Shown here piece by piece: positions 1 through 7,870 of a DNA stretch of 48,222 bases. Source of the stretch: a virus. Both the position numbers and the translations under genes were made by a program. Where the stretch lies: positions 1 to 48,222 of the IMG/VR virus record IMGVR_UViG_3300025120_000098. The stretch is one strand, 5' to 3'. How positions within the stretch are numbered: the stretch's first letter is position 1; every line of letters begins with the position of its first letter. Below the pieces are notes generated by a model, which was not told the DNA's origin, did not search any database, and saw nothing but the letters and a program-made list of their open reading frames with translations.

Positions 1-1
1 T

Positions 2-184
2 ATCAAGAACATGGGATATGAAAGTTATTTTGTTATCGCATCAACTGCCTTGGCAAATGCTGTAGACTTTCAAGTCTCTGAAGACGCTACAAAATCTCAG
101 ATTAAGAATGCATTTAAGAAATCTTTGTCTGGCAAGAAAATGAATAAGCGTGTTCTCTCCGAATTTATTGAACTGGTCGCTTGA
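2..184 (+). CDS. C-terminal end of an unidentified protein (5' end outside window)
   Basis: An open frame enters from the left edge and ends at TGA 182-184, giving the last 60 residues (ending in ELVA). It is Lys/Ser-rich and soluble-looking, with no catalytic motif. The stretch DATKSQIKNAF superficially recalls ribosomal protein L23, but that is too short to rely on. In related phages recombination or helicase genes sit upstream of the clamp cluster, so a replication or repair protein is possible, but the visible part does not identify it. Confidence 0.6.
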   Translation: MKNMGYESYFVIASTALANAVDFQVSEDATKSQIKNAFKKSLSGKKMNKRVLSEFIELVA

Positions 185-224
185 GAAAGTGTCCACTCAG
201 CGTCTAGCACCCTTGTTTTGACGC

Positions 225-230
225 TATAAT
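225..230 (+). promoter_or_regulatory. Possible sigma70-type -10 element upstream of cobS-like gene
   Basis: A perfect TATAAT lies in the 69-nt gap, 23 nt before the start codon at 254, a reasonable distance for a short leader. No good -35 hexamer is visible 16-18 nt upstream, so the call rests on the -10 alone. Confidence 0.4.
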
Positions 231-253
231 GACTACATAACAAAGAACAACCA

Positions 254-1336
254 ATGCCTTTTGAAGCTAAAGTGAATCCTGAATCACTCCTTGACAATCT
301 TCGTGATCTCTACGGACCTAAAATCACTTCTGCTGACATCAAAGCATACTGTGCTCAGCACGATGTGACCTATCAGACTGTCACTAAATATCTTCTGCCA
401 TATAAGAAGGGTACTGGCAAGTGGAACCTGACTGTTACTCAACAACTTGAGAAAACCTATCAAGCTCCCGCTGCACAACCTGCTATCGAACAAAATCTTA
501 TACCAGAAAAAGATGATTCTTTCATCAAGTTTGGCAATTTCGCTGATCTTAAAAAAATTATTCAGTCCCGTCTATTCTATCCATCGTTTATCACTGGTCT
601 TTCTGGAAACGGTAAGACACTCTCAGTTGAGCAAGCGTGTGCTCAATTGGGTAGGGAGTTGATTCGTGTCAACATCACCATCGAAACAGACGAAGATGAT
701 CTTATTGGCGGTTTCCGTCTTATCAATGGCGATACTGTTTGGCACAATGGTCCTGTCATCGAAGCTTTGGAGAGAGGAGCTGTACTTCTTCTAGATGAGA
801 TTGACCTTGCATCTAACAAGATCATGTGTCTTCAATCTATCCTTGAAGGTAAAGGTGTCTTTCTAAAGAAGATTGGCAAGTGGGTTTCTCCTGCTGAGGG
901 TTTCACTGTTGTTGCCACTGCTAACACCAAAGGTAAGGGTTCTGATGATGGTCGTTTCATTGGCACCAATGTGCTCAACGAAGCATTCCTTGAGCGTTTC
1001 CCTGTCACCTTTGAGCAGTCCTATCCCTCTCCTGCTACAGAAGCAAAGATCCTTTCTAAACTTTGTGATGACGATCAGTTTACTAGTCGTCTTGTAGACT
1101 GGGCAGACATTATCCGTAAGACCTTCTATGATGGTGGTGTGGATGAAGTCATTTCTACCCGTCGTTTAGTCCACATTGTTCGTGCTTTTTCTATCTGGAA
1201 GGACAGGCAGAAAGCTATCCAAGTATGTTTAAACCGTTTTGATGATGAAACCAAAGCAGCTTTCATGGATCTTTATGATAAAGTTGACGCCGATGTCGAT
1301 TTCTCTGGACAAACTAATGATGGGATGGTAGAATGA
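254..1336 (+). CDS. cobS: CobS-like AAA+ ATPase
   Basis: A 360-residue MoxR/CobS-type AAA+ ATPase. Walker A is GLSGNGKT (about residues 115-122), Walker B LLLDEID (178-184) and sensor 1 ATANT (221-225). An N-terminal region of about 90 residues precedes the ATPase core. CobS is the ATPase subunit of aerobic cobaltochelatase, and T4-like cyanophages commonly carry this homologue; whether it serves cobalamin synthesis or another remodelling job is not settled by sequence. No CobT or CobN partner is seen in the window. The ATG follows a TATAAT box, and the stop overlaps the next start (ATGA at 1333). Confidence 0.8.
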   Translation: MPFEAKVNPESLLDNLRDLYGPKITSADIKAYCAQHDVTYQTVTKYLLPYKKGTGKWNLTVTQQLEKTYQAPAAQPAIEQNLIPEKDDSFIKFGNFADLKKIIQSRLFYPSFITGLSGNGKTLSVEQACAQLGRELIRVNITIETDEDDLIGGFRLINGDTVWHNGPVIEALERGAVLLLDEIDLASNKIMCLQSILEGKGVFLKKIGKWVSPAEGFTVVATANTKGKGSDDGRFIGTNVLNEAFLERFPVTFEQSYPSPATEAKILSKLCDDDQFTSRLVDWADIIRKTFYDGGVDEVISTRRLVHIVRAFSIWKDRQKAIQVCLNRFDDETKAAFMDLYDKVDADVDFSGQTNDGMVE

Positions 1337-1812
1337 ACGCATGGGCTCTATTATACGAGGAAATGTACGGACCTGAAGACGAATTGGAATGGGTAAAACA
1401 GAACGGAGGTTTTGAATATACGCCTGAACCTCCCACTGGCAATGTTGAAATTACTGCAGACGGATTTGTCTGGCCAAAACAAAAAACTGAAAATGTTAAA
1501 GACTTGAAAAAGGGTAGAACTGTGTTTAAATACAATGAAGACAAAATCCTTGAAGAGGTAAAGGAATACATCAGTGGCACCTATCGTGCCCATTACAATG
1601 CTTCCAACGGCATTCAGACACTTGATCTGATTGAATCCTGTGGAGACGGTGCTGCGTTCTGTCGTGGCAACATTCTTAAGTATGCATCCCGTTATAACAA
1701 GAAGGGATCTGCTACAATGGACATCAAGAAGATCATTCATTATGCTGTTCTTCTTTATCACTTTTATGGCTTAGACCAGGAGACTATCGAGCGTGGATAT
1801 GAAACTTTCTGA
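1333..1812 (+). CDS. DUF3310-domain protein
   Basis: A 159-residue protein whose C-terminal half (about 75-150) matches the DUF3310 pattern: an HYN start, then IQTLDLIE, then a GNILKYASRYNKKG core, then an aromatic helix (HYAVLLYHFYG). The domain is widespread in phages and often labelled nucleotide kinase-like, but no P-loop is visible, so enzymatic function is unproven. The N-terminal ~70 residues are acidic and unassigned. It overlaps the CobS-like gene by 4 nt and runs 14 nt into the clamp gene, suggesting translational coupling. Confidence 0.75.
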   Translation: MNAWALLYEEMYGPEDELEWVKQNGGFEYTPEPPTGNVEITADGFVWPKQKTENVKDLKKGRTVFKYNEDKILEEVKEYISGTYRAHYNASNGIQTLDLIESCGDGAAFCRGNILKYASRYNKKGSATMDIKKIIHYAVLLYHFYGLDQETIERGYETF

Positions 1813-2470
1813 TAAAACAATCGACTTGCTTGAAAACTTTTCTTCTATTAACCAGTCGATTCTGGTCAAGAAGGGAACTAAACTTCGTACTATTTCTGTG
1901 ATGAAGAACATCCTTGCAGAAGCTAGTATTGACGAAAACTTTGAGAAAGACTTTGGCATCTATGACCTGCCACAGTTCCTCAATGGCGTTGGGATGATGA
2001 ATGATCCTGACATTGATCTTAAGAATGATTCTTACATGGTCATTCGTGAAGGACAGACTACTAAAGTTAAGTTTGCTTTTGCAGATCCAGAAGTTATCGT
2101 AACTCCTCCTGATAAAGGTATTACTCTTCCTACCGAAGAGGTATGCTTCCAACTTGATAGTTCTCAACTTCAGAAACTTCTGAAAGCATCTTCGATCTAT
2201 CAGTTGCCTGACCTTGCTGCCATTGGCAATCGTGAGCAGATTGTTCTCTCCGTCCGTGATAAGAAGAACGATAACTCTAACGAGTTCTCTTTGATCGTTG
2301 GACAAACTGATAAGAGCTTTGAGTTCAACTTTAAGATCGAGAACATCAAACTGATCCCTGGATCTTATGATGTTGTGATCTCAAAGAAACTTCTTTCTAA
2401 GTTCACCAACCATAGTTACAACCTTGACTATTACATCGCACTCGAACCAGATTCAACCTACGACGGTTGA
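1799..2470 (+). CDS. gp45: Sliding clamp gp45
   Basis: DNA polymerase processivity clamp, homologous to T4 gp45, which forms a trimeric ring tethering gp43 to DNA and in T4 also co-activates late transcription with gp55 and gp33. The N-terminus MKLSDKTIDLLENFSSIN matches T4 gp45 closely (MKLS..T..LL.NF..IN), and the C-terminus YYIALEPDSTYDG matches the T4 end YVVALEADSTHDF. Length is 223 residues versus 228 in T4. I chose ATG 1799 rather than the in-frame GTG at 1793 because it reproduces the T4 N-terminus. It overlaps the DUF3310 gene by 14 nt. Confidence 0.93.
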   Translation: MKLSDKTIDLLENFSSINQSILVKKGTKLRTISVMKNILAEASIDENFEKDFGIYDLPQFLNGVGMMNDPDIDLKNDSYMVIREGQTTKVKFAFADPEVIVTPPDKGITLPTEEVCFQLDSSQLQKLLKASSIYQLPDLAAIGNREQIVLSVRDKKNDNSNEFSLIVGQTDKSFEFNFKIENIKLIPGSYDVVISKKLLSKFTNHSYNLDYYIALEPDSTYDG

Positions 2471-2496
2471 TAGGCGTCACTTCCCCGTGGTAGTAT
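2467..2496 (+). promoter_or_regulatory. Sigma70-like early promoter
   Basis: TTGATA (2467-2472), an 18-nt spacer and TAGTAT (2491-2496). The -35 overlaps the gp45 stop codon and the -10 lies 21 nt before the next ATG at 2518. Confidence 0.55.
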
Positions 2497-2517
2497 AGAA
2501 GAAAGAATCATCAGATC

Positions 2518-3030
2518 ATGAACATCTTTGTCACTGACGAGTCTCCATGGAAATCAGCAGAAGTTCTGCCTGACAAGCACATCGTCAAGATGCCCCTGGA
2601 GACCTGCCAGATGCTCTCTATAGTCGCCTCAGACAAGTGGGGACATGGTTATGGCACACTGCCTAAGAAAGACGGTAATCCCTATGCTACGGACAAGGGA
2701 GCATTCCGTAACCATCCCTGTACTATCTGGGCAAACGAGACTAGATCAAACGCTAGATGGTTGCTTACTCATGGCATTGCATTATGCGAAGAGTATTTTA
2801 ATCGATATGGTAAATGCCATACTTGCTTTAAGACACTCCTTGCTGCTGATGAAATTATTCCGTATGTATCATGGGGTGATCATACTCCCTTTGTTCGTGC
2901 AATGCCAGAAGAGTATAAGTGGGACGATAGTATTTCTACTATCGATGCGTATAAAATGTATATTGCTTCTAAGCCTTGGGTATGTGATAATTACCTTCGT
3001 ATCCCAGATCGTAAACCTGAGTGGGTGTAA
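2518..3030 (+). CDS. Conserved phage protein with LPDKHxVKMPLE motif
   Basis: 170 residues. The N-terminal block (MNIFVTDESPW, then LPDKHIVKMPLETCQML), the central NHPCTIWANETRSNARW and the C-terminal TPFVRAMPEEYK block recur in many tailed-phage hypothetical proteins. Such proteins are sometimes linked to pyrimidine-dimer glycosylase-like folds, but I see no residue set that proves DNA glycosylase activity. Conserved His, Cys and Trp residues suggest an enzyme or nucleic-acid-binding protein. It starts just downstream of the promoter at 2467-2496 and is followed by two tiny overlapping genes, then gp44. Confidence 0.7.
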   Translation: MNIFVTDESPWKSAEVLPDKHIVKMPLETCQMLSIVASDKWGHGYGTLPKKDGNPYATDKGAFRNHPCTIWANETRSNARWLLTHGIALCEEYFNRYGKCHTCFKTLLAADEIIPYVSWGDHTPFVRAMPEEYKWDDSISTIDAYKMYIASKPWVCDNYLRIPDRKPEWV

Positions 3031-3185
3031 TGAAAGCACTTAGAGTTGATGTGAAAACCCAAGTCACTGTCCTCATCAACGATGATGATGATTACTGGGC
3101 AATCAAACACAACGCAATGCAGCAAGTGCATGATGACATTCACTGGCACTTAAAAGACAAATTTGTTATTGATTATGACTATTGA
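3030..3185 (+). CDS. Small acidic protein (51 aa)
   Basis: ATG 3030 overlaps the preceding stop (TAATG) and the frame closes at TGA 3183-3185. The product carries a run of four Asp residues (18-21) and several His (HDDIHWH, 34-40). There is no recognised family. Support comes from position: it fills the gap exactly, coupled at both ends. Function unknown. Confidence 0.55.
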   Translation: MKALRVDVKTQVTVLINDDDDYWAIKHNAMQQVHDDIHWHLKDKFVIDYDY

Positions 3186-3366
3186 TTATGACAGGCAAGT
3201 TGAGGTGCCATATGAAATTCTTGAGTATTGTGATTCATTTACTTTAGATGCACAGCGTAACGATTTACGCTATATTGATTGTGTTAACATGAATATGGGT
3301 GAGTATGGTAATGATCCAGAACAACTCAAAGAAATGAGACAACGCATCCTTCCTATTTTTGAATAA
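3175..3366 (+). CDS. Small acidic protein (63 aa)
   Basis: The start is placed at ATG 3175, overlapping the previous gene by 11 nt; the upstream in-frame TTG at 3163 is less likely. The 63-residue product (MTIDYDRQVEVPYEI...) is acidic, with no membrane segment or catalytic motif. It sits immediately before gp44 and may be co-translated with it. Function unknown. Confidence 0.6.
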   Translation: MTIDYDRQVEVPYEILEYCDSFTLDAQRNDLRYIDCVNMNMGEYGNDPEQLKEMRQRILPIFE

Positions 3367-3381
3367 TTTATTTTTATTATT

Positions 3382-4326
3382 ATGCGTAGTGCATTTTTGT
3401 GGGTAGAAAAGTATCGCCCCAAAAAGATTGATGATTGTATTCTCCCTGACTCTACTAAGAAGACATTCAATGACTTCCTAAAGCAAGGTGAGATTCCCAA
3501 TCTTTTATTGACAGGTCCTGCAGGTTGCGGTAAAACTACTGTAGCACGGGCTCTTTGTGAACAACTAAACTGTGACTATATAATCATAAATGGTTCGGAT
3601 GAAGGAAGATTTCTTGACACGGTGCGGAATCAAGCAAAGAACTTTGCTTCGACCGTTTCGCTTTCATCAGATGCTAACCACAAAGTCATCATCATTGACG
3701 AAGCTGATAACACAACCCATGATGTACAGCTCCTCCTTAGGGCAAACATTGAGACATTTTATGGTAATTGCAGATTCATCTTTACCTGCAACTTCAAAAA
3801 CAAAATCATTGAACCCCTTCACTCTCGTTGTGCAGTCGTCGAGTTTGGAATCGGAGGGAAACAAAAACCAGCAATTGCCGCAGGATTCTTTGCCAGACTC
3901 CAAGAAATCTTGGATGCAGAAGGTATTGAATATGATAACAAGGTCCTGGTAGAATTAATTAACAAGCACTTCCCTGATTGGCGTCGTGTATTAAATGAGT
4001 GTCAGAGATATGCTGTTGGTGGTAAAATTGATTCAGCAATTCTTGCTGAATTTGGAGATGTAAAAGTACATGATCTTATTAAGAAACTTAAGGAGAAAGA
4101 TTTTCAAGCTACCCGTAAATGGGTCGTTAATAATCTGGACAATGATCCTAGTGTACTTTTGCGGCGTGTTTACGATGCTCTTTTTGCATCCTTGGAAGGT
4201 CCTTCTATTGCTGCTGCTGTGCTCATTATTGCTAAGTATCAGTATCAGATTGCCTTCGTCGCGGATCAAGAAATAAATTTGTTAGCAGCTCTCACAGAAA
4301 TTATGGTGGAGTGTAACTTTAAATGA
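3382..4326 (+). CDS. gp44: Clamp loader large subunit gp44
   Basis: AAA+ ATPase subunit of the gp44/62 clamp loader that opens gp45 and places it on primer-template DNA. Visible motifs: N-terminal LWVEKYRPKKIDD typical of RFC-type loaders, Walker A GPAGCGKT (45-52), Walker B IIIDEADN (103-110), sensor 1 TCN (about 135-137) and the SRC arginine-finger motif (148-150). Length is 314 residues versus 319 in T4. The stop overlaps the following methylase start (ATGA). In T4, gene 62 follows gene 44 directly; here three genes intervene before gp62. Confidence 0.93.
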   Translation: MRSAFLWVEKYRPKKIDDCILPDSTKKTFNDFLKQGEIPNLLLTGPAGCGKTTVARALCEQLNCDYIIINGSDEGRFLDTVRNQAKNFASTVSLSSDANHKVIIIDEADNTTHDVQLLLRANIETFYGNCRFIFTCNFKNKIIEPLHSRCAVVEFGIGGKQKPAIAAGFFARLQEILDAEGIEYDNKVLVELINKHFPDWRRVLNECQRYAVGGKIDSAILAEFGDVKVHDLIKKLKEKDFQATRKWVVNNLDNDPSVLLRRVYDALFASLEGPSIAAAVLIIAKYQYQIAFVADQEINLLAALTEIMVECNFK

Positions 4327-5144
4327 AAGCATATAAAACTCCTCTAAGATATCCTGGCGGTAAGTCTCGTGCTGTCCAAAAGTTGTTTGCCTATATTTGC
4401 AAAGATAAAACATATACCGAGTTTAGAGAACCCTTCCTTGGTGGAGGTTCTTTTGCTATTGAGTGGACAAAGAGATATCCAGATACTTCTGTTTGGGTCA
4501 GTGACCTTTATGAACCTCTTGTTAATTTCTGGCAGCATATTCAAACCGATGGTACAAGACTGAGAGACGAACTTGTACAATTAAAGAATAGACATCCAGA
4601 ACCATCAAGTGCAAAAGAGTTGTTCCTAGAGTCTAAGGACTACCTGGCAACAAGTGATAACAATTTTCATAGAGCTGTATCGTTCTATGTCATTAATAAG
4701 TGCTCTTTCTCAGGTCTCACTGAGTCGTCTTCTTTTAGTAAGCAAGCATCAGAAAGTAACTTCTCAATGCGTGGCATTGACAGAATTACTGGATTTCAAG
4801 ATATCATTAAGAAGTGGAAAATCACAAAGTCTGATTATGAAACACTACTGACTAACGATCAGAATACATTAATCTACTTAGATCCACCATACGATATCAA
4901 AGCAAATCTCTACGGTAAGAGTGGAGATATGCATAAAGGATTTGATCATGATAGGTTTGCTGCTGACTGTCAAAAATATGAGTGTGATCAGTTAGTTTCT
5001 TATAACTCATCTCAACTTGTTTGTGATCGCTTTAAAGATTGGAATGCTTCTGAATTCCAACACACATACACCATGAGATCTGTTGGTGAATATATGAGAG
5101 AACAGCAAGATAGAAAGGAATTGGTTTTGATGAATTATGCTTAG
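4323..5144 (+). CDS. dam: D12-class adenine-N6 DNA methyltransferase (Dam-like)
   Basis: 273-residue Dam-family enzyme. The N-terminus LRYPGGKSR (8-16) and FLGGGSF (38-44) form the SAM-binding signature, and DPPY (187-190) is the catalytic motif IV of N6-adenine methylases. The middle is the variable target-recognition domain; the recognised sequence cannot be read from the protein, though GATC is typical of the class. Role, by family knowledge: methylating phage DNA to evade restriction or control timing. It is coupled to gp44 upstream and overlaps the next gene by 8 nt. Confidence 0.9.
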   Translation: MKAYKTPLRYPGGKSRAVQKLFAYICKDKTYTEFREPFLGGGSFAIEWTKRYPDTSVWVSDLYEPLVNFWQHIQTDGTRLRDELVQLKNRHPEPSSAKELFLESKDYLATSDNNFHRAVSFYVINKCSFSGLTESSSFSKQASESNFSMRGIDRITGFQDIIKKWKITKSDYETLLTNDQNTLIYLDPPYDIKANLYGKSGDMHKGFDHDRFAADCQKYECDQLVSYNSSQLVCDRFKDWNASEFQHTYTMRSVGEYMREQQDRKELVLMNYA

Positions 5145-5862
5145 ACTGTTGTCATCTTTGGGATATACTCCACCCAATCTTAAATTATATAAAACAGATA
5201 CTTGTGAAGTGATTTGGGATCAGGAACCTAAAGCTTATAAGTTAAGTGTTAATGGTGAGGAGTGGATGTCTTACCGCACTGAAGATCATGACCAAGCATA
5301 TGAACTATATTCTCATTGGGATCAGGCTGAAGGACATTGTATTTGCACTGGACTTGGGTTAGGTGTCAGAGAAAATTGGATTTTAAATAAACCAGGTGTT
5401 ACTAAGGTAACAGTTGTAGAAAAAAACCAAGAGATTATTGACTATCACAAGTTCATAAATCCAGAACTGTTTGATGATGTAGAGGTCATTCATTGTGACG
5501 CTAATGAATACAAAGGTAAGTGCGACACTCTCTTACTAGACCACTATGAAGAACAAGCTAGTACACCAACATCTTTGTTTGTCGATGCAAACTCTATTGT
5601 AAAAAACATTGAGTGTCAAAAGTTATGGATGTGGACTCTTGAGACTGCTGTTGGTGGAATGTCATATCAAAGAAGTCAAAAAATTGGTCAATATGTAAGC
5701 AAACTTTTGATCTATAATGAACTAAAAAATAAATTTGATTTGCCCTTCCCAAACTTAACAGAGAGTGATTTAGATCTGTACTACTTTATGTACAACTCAA
5801 AAACTGTTAGTATCTTTAAGGCTTACCATGAAAATGGTATTGAATATTCCCGAAAGAAATGA
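5137..5862 (+). CDS. Rossmann-fold methyltransferase-like protein
   Basis: 241 residues. The glycine-rich strand-loop CTGLGLGVRENW (70-81) followed by VTKVTVVEKNQEII (88-101), with an acidic residue ending strand 2, and later VEVIHCDANEY is the layout of SAM-dependent methyltransferases and spermidine-synthase-like folds. LLLDHYEEQ follows where the catalytic loop would lie. The substrate is unknown. It overlaps the Dam-like gene by 8 nt, so the two may be expressed together; it may act on a small molecule or protein rather than DNA. Confidence 0.6.
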   Translation: MLRLLSSLGYTPPNLKLYKTDTCEVIWDQEPKAYKLSVNGEEWMSYRTEDHDQAYELYSHWDQAEGHCICTGLGLGVRENWILNKPGVTKVTVVEKNQEIIDYHKFINPELFDDVEVIHCDANEYKGKCDTLLLDHYEEQASTPTSLFVDANSIVKNIECQKLWMWTLETAVGGMSYQRSQKIGQYVSKLLIYNELKNKFDLPFPNLTESDLDLYYFMYNSKTVSIFKAYHENGIEYSRKK

Positions 5863-5863
5863 T

Positions 5864-6070
5864 ATGTCACAATATGATTTTGGAGGACTTGAAAAACATC
5901 CTGCAAACATTCTAAGATTGATTAGTGAATTAGAAGGATCATATCAACTCTGTAAGTATATGGGGTTTGGTGATGACATGAAAGTCCTTGAAGAAATGAA
6001 GGGACGGTACTACAAAATGTATTTTAAAATCAAAAAAGAATGGAACTCAAAGACTGGCTCAATTCGATAA
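5864..6070 (+). CDS. Small conserved-type protein between gp44 and gp62 (68 aa)
   Basis: The start is placed at ATG 5864, one base after the preceding stop; an in-frame ATG at 5828 would add 12 residues and a 35-nt overlap. The product contains a helical stretch (ILRLISELEGSYQL) and a basic end (YYKMYFKIKKEWN). It runs 31 nt into gp62. No family recognised. Confidence 0.6.
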   Translation: MSQYDFGGLEKHPANILRLISELEGSYQLCKYMGFGDDMKVLEEMKGRYYKMYFKIKKEWNSKTGSIR

Positions 6071-6420
6071 ACCTTAATAAGGAAAACCTTATTAAAGAAA
6101 ACCCCGACTCCGTTAAACAATACCCACCCTTCATCGTAAACCGCTGTCTTGCAGGTCATCTCGATGCTATTATGTTTGCGAATGAGATGAACAAGCATCC
6201 AAATCTTGACAAAGATATGCAGTATAGTTTCATGCTACATAGCATTAGAAAAAAGAAAAGATTTTCTCCTTGGTTAAAACAAGAGAAGATTAAAGACTTG
6301 GAATTAGTCAAAAAATACTACGGATATAGCACAGAAAAAGCACAGCAAGCTATGCGAATCCTGAGTAACGAACAGATTGATTTTATTCGTAAAAAACTTG
6401 ACACTGGTGGTATCAAATGA
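6040..6420 (+). CDS. gp62: Clamp loader small subunit gp62
   Basis: 126-residue accessory subunit of the clamp loader (1 gp62 : 4 gp44 in T4). It matches the T4 gp62 pattern of a helical N-terminus, then a FIVNRCLAG..DAI..ANEMN segment (about 32-52) and the RKKKRFSPWLK block (70-80), which corresponds to T4 PRGKRYGKWAK. It is shorter than T4 gp62 (187 aa), lacking part of the C-terminal region, as cyanophage versions do. It overlaps the upstream small gene by 31 nt and the downstream gene by 4 nt. Confidence 0.85.
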   Translation: MELKDWLNSINLNKENLIKENPDSVKQYPPFIVNRCLAGHLDAIMFANEMNKHPNLDKDMQYSFMLHSIRKKKRFSPWLKQEKIKDLELVKKYYGYSTEKAQQAMRILSNEQIDFIRKKLDTGGIK

Positions 6421-7247
6421 AGGTCTTAAGTATCGACATTGACTATGTTTTTGACACAGTTGATCAATGGCCAAACGAAGAAAATGAAATGTGGGATGAT
6501 TGGCATCCAGCTGCCAAATGGCATTTCTATTTTTGTAAGTATCCCGATATGGATACGCGGGAGAACATTGTTAACGAAGAAAATTTAGATTATATACTTG
6601 AAACTTTTACCAGAGCTTTGGATGCAAGTCCAAATGCGAAAGTATGTTTTGGTTTTGATCATGATTTTATCCTTGAGGGACTTGAAGGAGACAATATTGA
6701 CCTGGTAAACATTGATCATCATGATGATTTTCTTTGTGGATCTAATATTGATGGTGACAATACTCATGAGATGGAAGAAGATGTATACCTAGGTGGTCAT
6801 ATTCTAGAGTGGGCTCTGATCAAAGCATTTAATAAAGTTGATGAGGGTAACTGGGGAGCAAAACTTCAAATCGATGGTAGATTAAACAGCATGACTTGGA
6901 TTAGAAATCCTCATGAGCATGTTTGTGATACTCGTACCTTCGTAAATGAATTCATCATGAAGCACATGATGCCAACAGAATCAACATGGAGGAGTTGCTT
7001 TAAGGAGGAATATGATCATGGTAACTATGATTATGATCACATCTTTGTTTGCATCTCTCCCAGATACATTCCACCCAGTCAATGGAACTTATTGTCACTG
7101 TTCATAGCAATCTATGAAGAAAAAACTGGTAAGAAATGTGATATCGATCAATGGTGGGATAAGAGATATATTGAGAAATCATATAACGGATCAACCTATA
7201 ATATTGTCAAAAATGCTATAGCTGATTATAAAGAACAGCTGCGCTAA
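6417..7247 (+). CDS. UPF0489/arginase-fold-like protein
   Basis: 276 residues beginning MKVLSIDIDYVFD. The strand NIDLVNIDHHDDFLCG (about 95-110) resembles the metal-binding N/H-x-D-x-H-x-D strands of arginase-like folds and the UPF0489 family. Other conserved-looking pieces are DVYLGGHILEWAL and EGNWGAKL. No substrate can be assigned. It overlaps gp62 by 4 nt and precedes regA. Confidence in the fold assignment is moderate; that it is a real gene is clear. Confidence 0.6.
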   Translation: MKVLSIDIDYVFDTVDQWPNEENEMWDDWHPAAKWHFYFCKYPDMDTRENIVNEENLDYILETFTRALDASPNAKVCFGFDHDFILEGLEGDNIDLVNIDHHDDFLCGSNIDGDNTHEMEEDVYLGGHILEWALIKAFNKVDEGNWGAKLQIDGRLNSMTWIRNPHEHVCDTRTFVNEFIMKHMMPTESTWRSCFKEEYDHGNYDYDHIFVCISPRYIPPSQWNLLSLFIAIYEEKTGKKCDIDQWWDKRYIEKSYNGSTYNIVKNAIADYKEQLR

Positions 7248-7250
7248 ATA
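7244..7250 (+). promoter_or_regulatory. Late-promoter-like CTAAATA box before regA
   Basis: CTAAATA overlaps the preceding stop and lies 24 nt before the regA ATG. It resembles the T4 gp55-dependent late element TATAAATA minus its first base. Single-motif evidence only. Confidence 0.3.
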
Positions 7251-7274
7251 GTTCAAACTTTTTGATATATTGAG

Positions 7275-7715
7275 ATGAGCGTCGTTGTTGAGCCCATTTT
7301 TGAGTGGGCACCTGAGAAAATGGTTGAGGTATTCCTCGGTGAACCAGATGATTTCTTGAAAGTGAGAGAAACTTTGACACGAATTGGTGTAGCTTCTAGG
7401 AAAGAAAAGAAGTTATATCAATCATGCCACATTCTTCATAAGCAAGGAAAGTACTTCATTGTACATTTTAAAGAGTTATTCGCATTGGATGGTAAGAGAG
7501 CTAACCTTACTATCAATGATGTTCAAAGACGAAACAGAATCATCCAATTGCTCTCTGATTGGGGTCTGGTTAAAGTCTCTGATGCTGAGGTAATTCAGGA
7601 CATTGCTCCCTTGAATCAGATCAAAGTCCTAGCATATAAAGAAAAAGAGAATTGGACACTAGAGACCAAATACAACATCGGTCGAAAGACAAAAGAGGTT
7701 GTGGAAACCGAATAA
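7275..7715 (+). CDS. regA: Translational repressor RegA
   Basis: 146-residue RegA homologue, an RNA-binding protein that blocks initiation on many early phage mRNAs including replication genes and its own. The core reads DDFLKVRETLTRIGVASRK (about 26-44), then LYQSCHILHKQGKYFIVHFKE, matching T4 RegA (EDFLKVKETLTRMGIA... LYQSCHILQKKGLYYIVHFKE) almost residue for residue. Compared with T4 (122 aa) there is an N-terminal extension of about 18 residues and a basic C-terminus. A terminator follows at 7771-7798, so regA ends this transcription unit. Confidence 0.95.
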   Translation: MSVVVEPIFEWAPEKMVEVFLGEPDDFLKVRETLTRIGVASRKEKKLYQSCHILHKQGKYFIVHFKELFALDGKRANLTINDVQRRNRIIQLLSDWGLVKVSDAEVIQDIAPLNQIKVLAYKEKENWTLETKYNIGRKTKEVVETE

Positions 7716-7770
7716 ATAGTTCGTCGCCTTTTCGTGCGCGACACGCTACATCGGAATATACGCTACTATA

Positions 7771-7798
7771 AGGGGGTTAACCACACCCTCTTTTTTTT
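7771..7798 (+). terminator. Rho-independent terminator after regA
   Basis: AGGGGGT and ACACCCT form a 7-position stem with one mismatch around a short loop, followed directly by C and eight T (7791-7798). Confidence 0.75.
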
Positions 7799-7807
7799 GT
7801 CTTCTTG

Positions 7808-7813
7808 TATAAT
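7808..7813 (+). promoter_or_regulatory. TATAAT -10 element upstream of hsp20
   Basis: Perfect TATAAT 9 nt after the terminator T-run and 57 nt before the hsp20 ATG. A canonical -35 is not evident because that position falls in the terminator hairpin. AATAAATA at 7711-7718, overlapping the regA stop, may be an additional late-type box. Confidence 0.45.
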
Positions 7814-7870
7814 TAGTAGTGGATGCCGAAAGGGTCCATACAAGACAAACTCGCTTACTAAGGAGCTATC

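Noticed and set aside
2-184. Ribosomal protein L23 relationship of the left-edge fragment
   Set aside because: Only the stretch DATKSQIK resembles L23; too short, and a ribosomal protein would be unexpected here.
1351-1761. 136-codon frame on the minus strand
   Set aside because: Lies entirely opposite the DUF3310 gene; no ribosome-binding site or family motif; the other minus-strand frames in the window are likewise shadows of plus-strand genes.
1784-2305. 173-codon minus-strand frame
   Set aside because: Opposite gp45, whose identity with the T4 clamp is clear.
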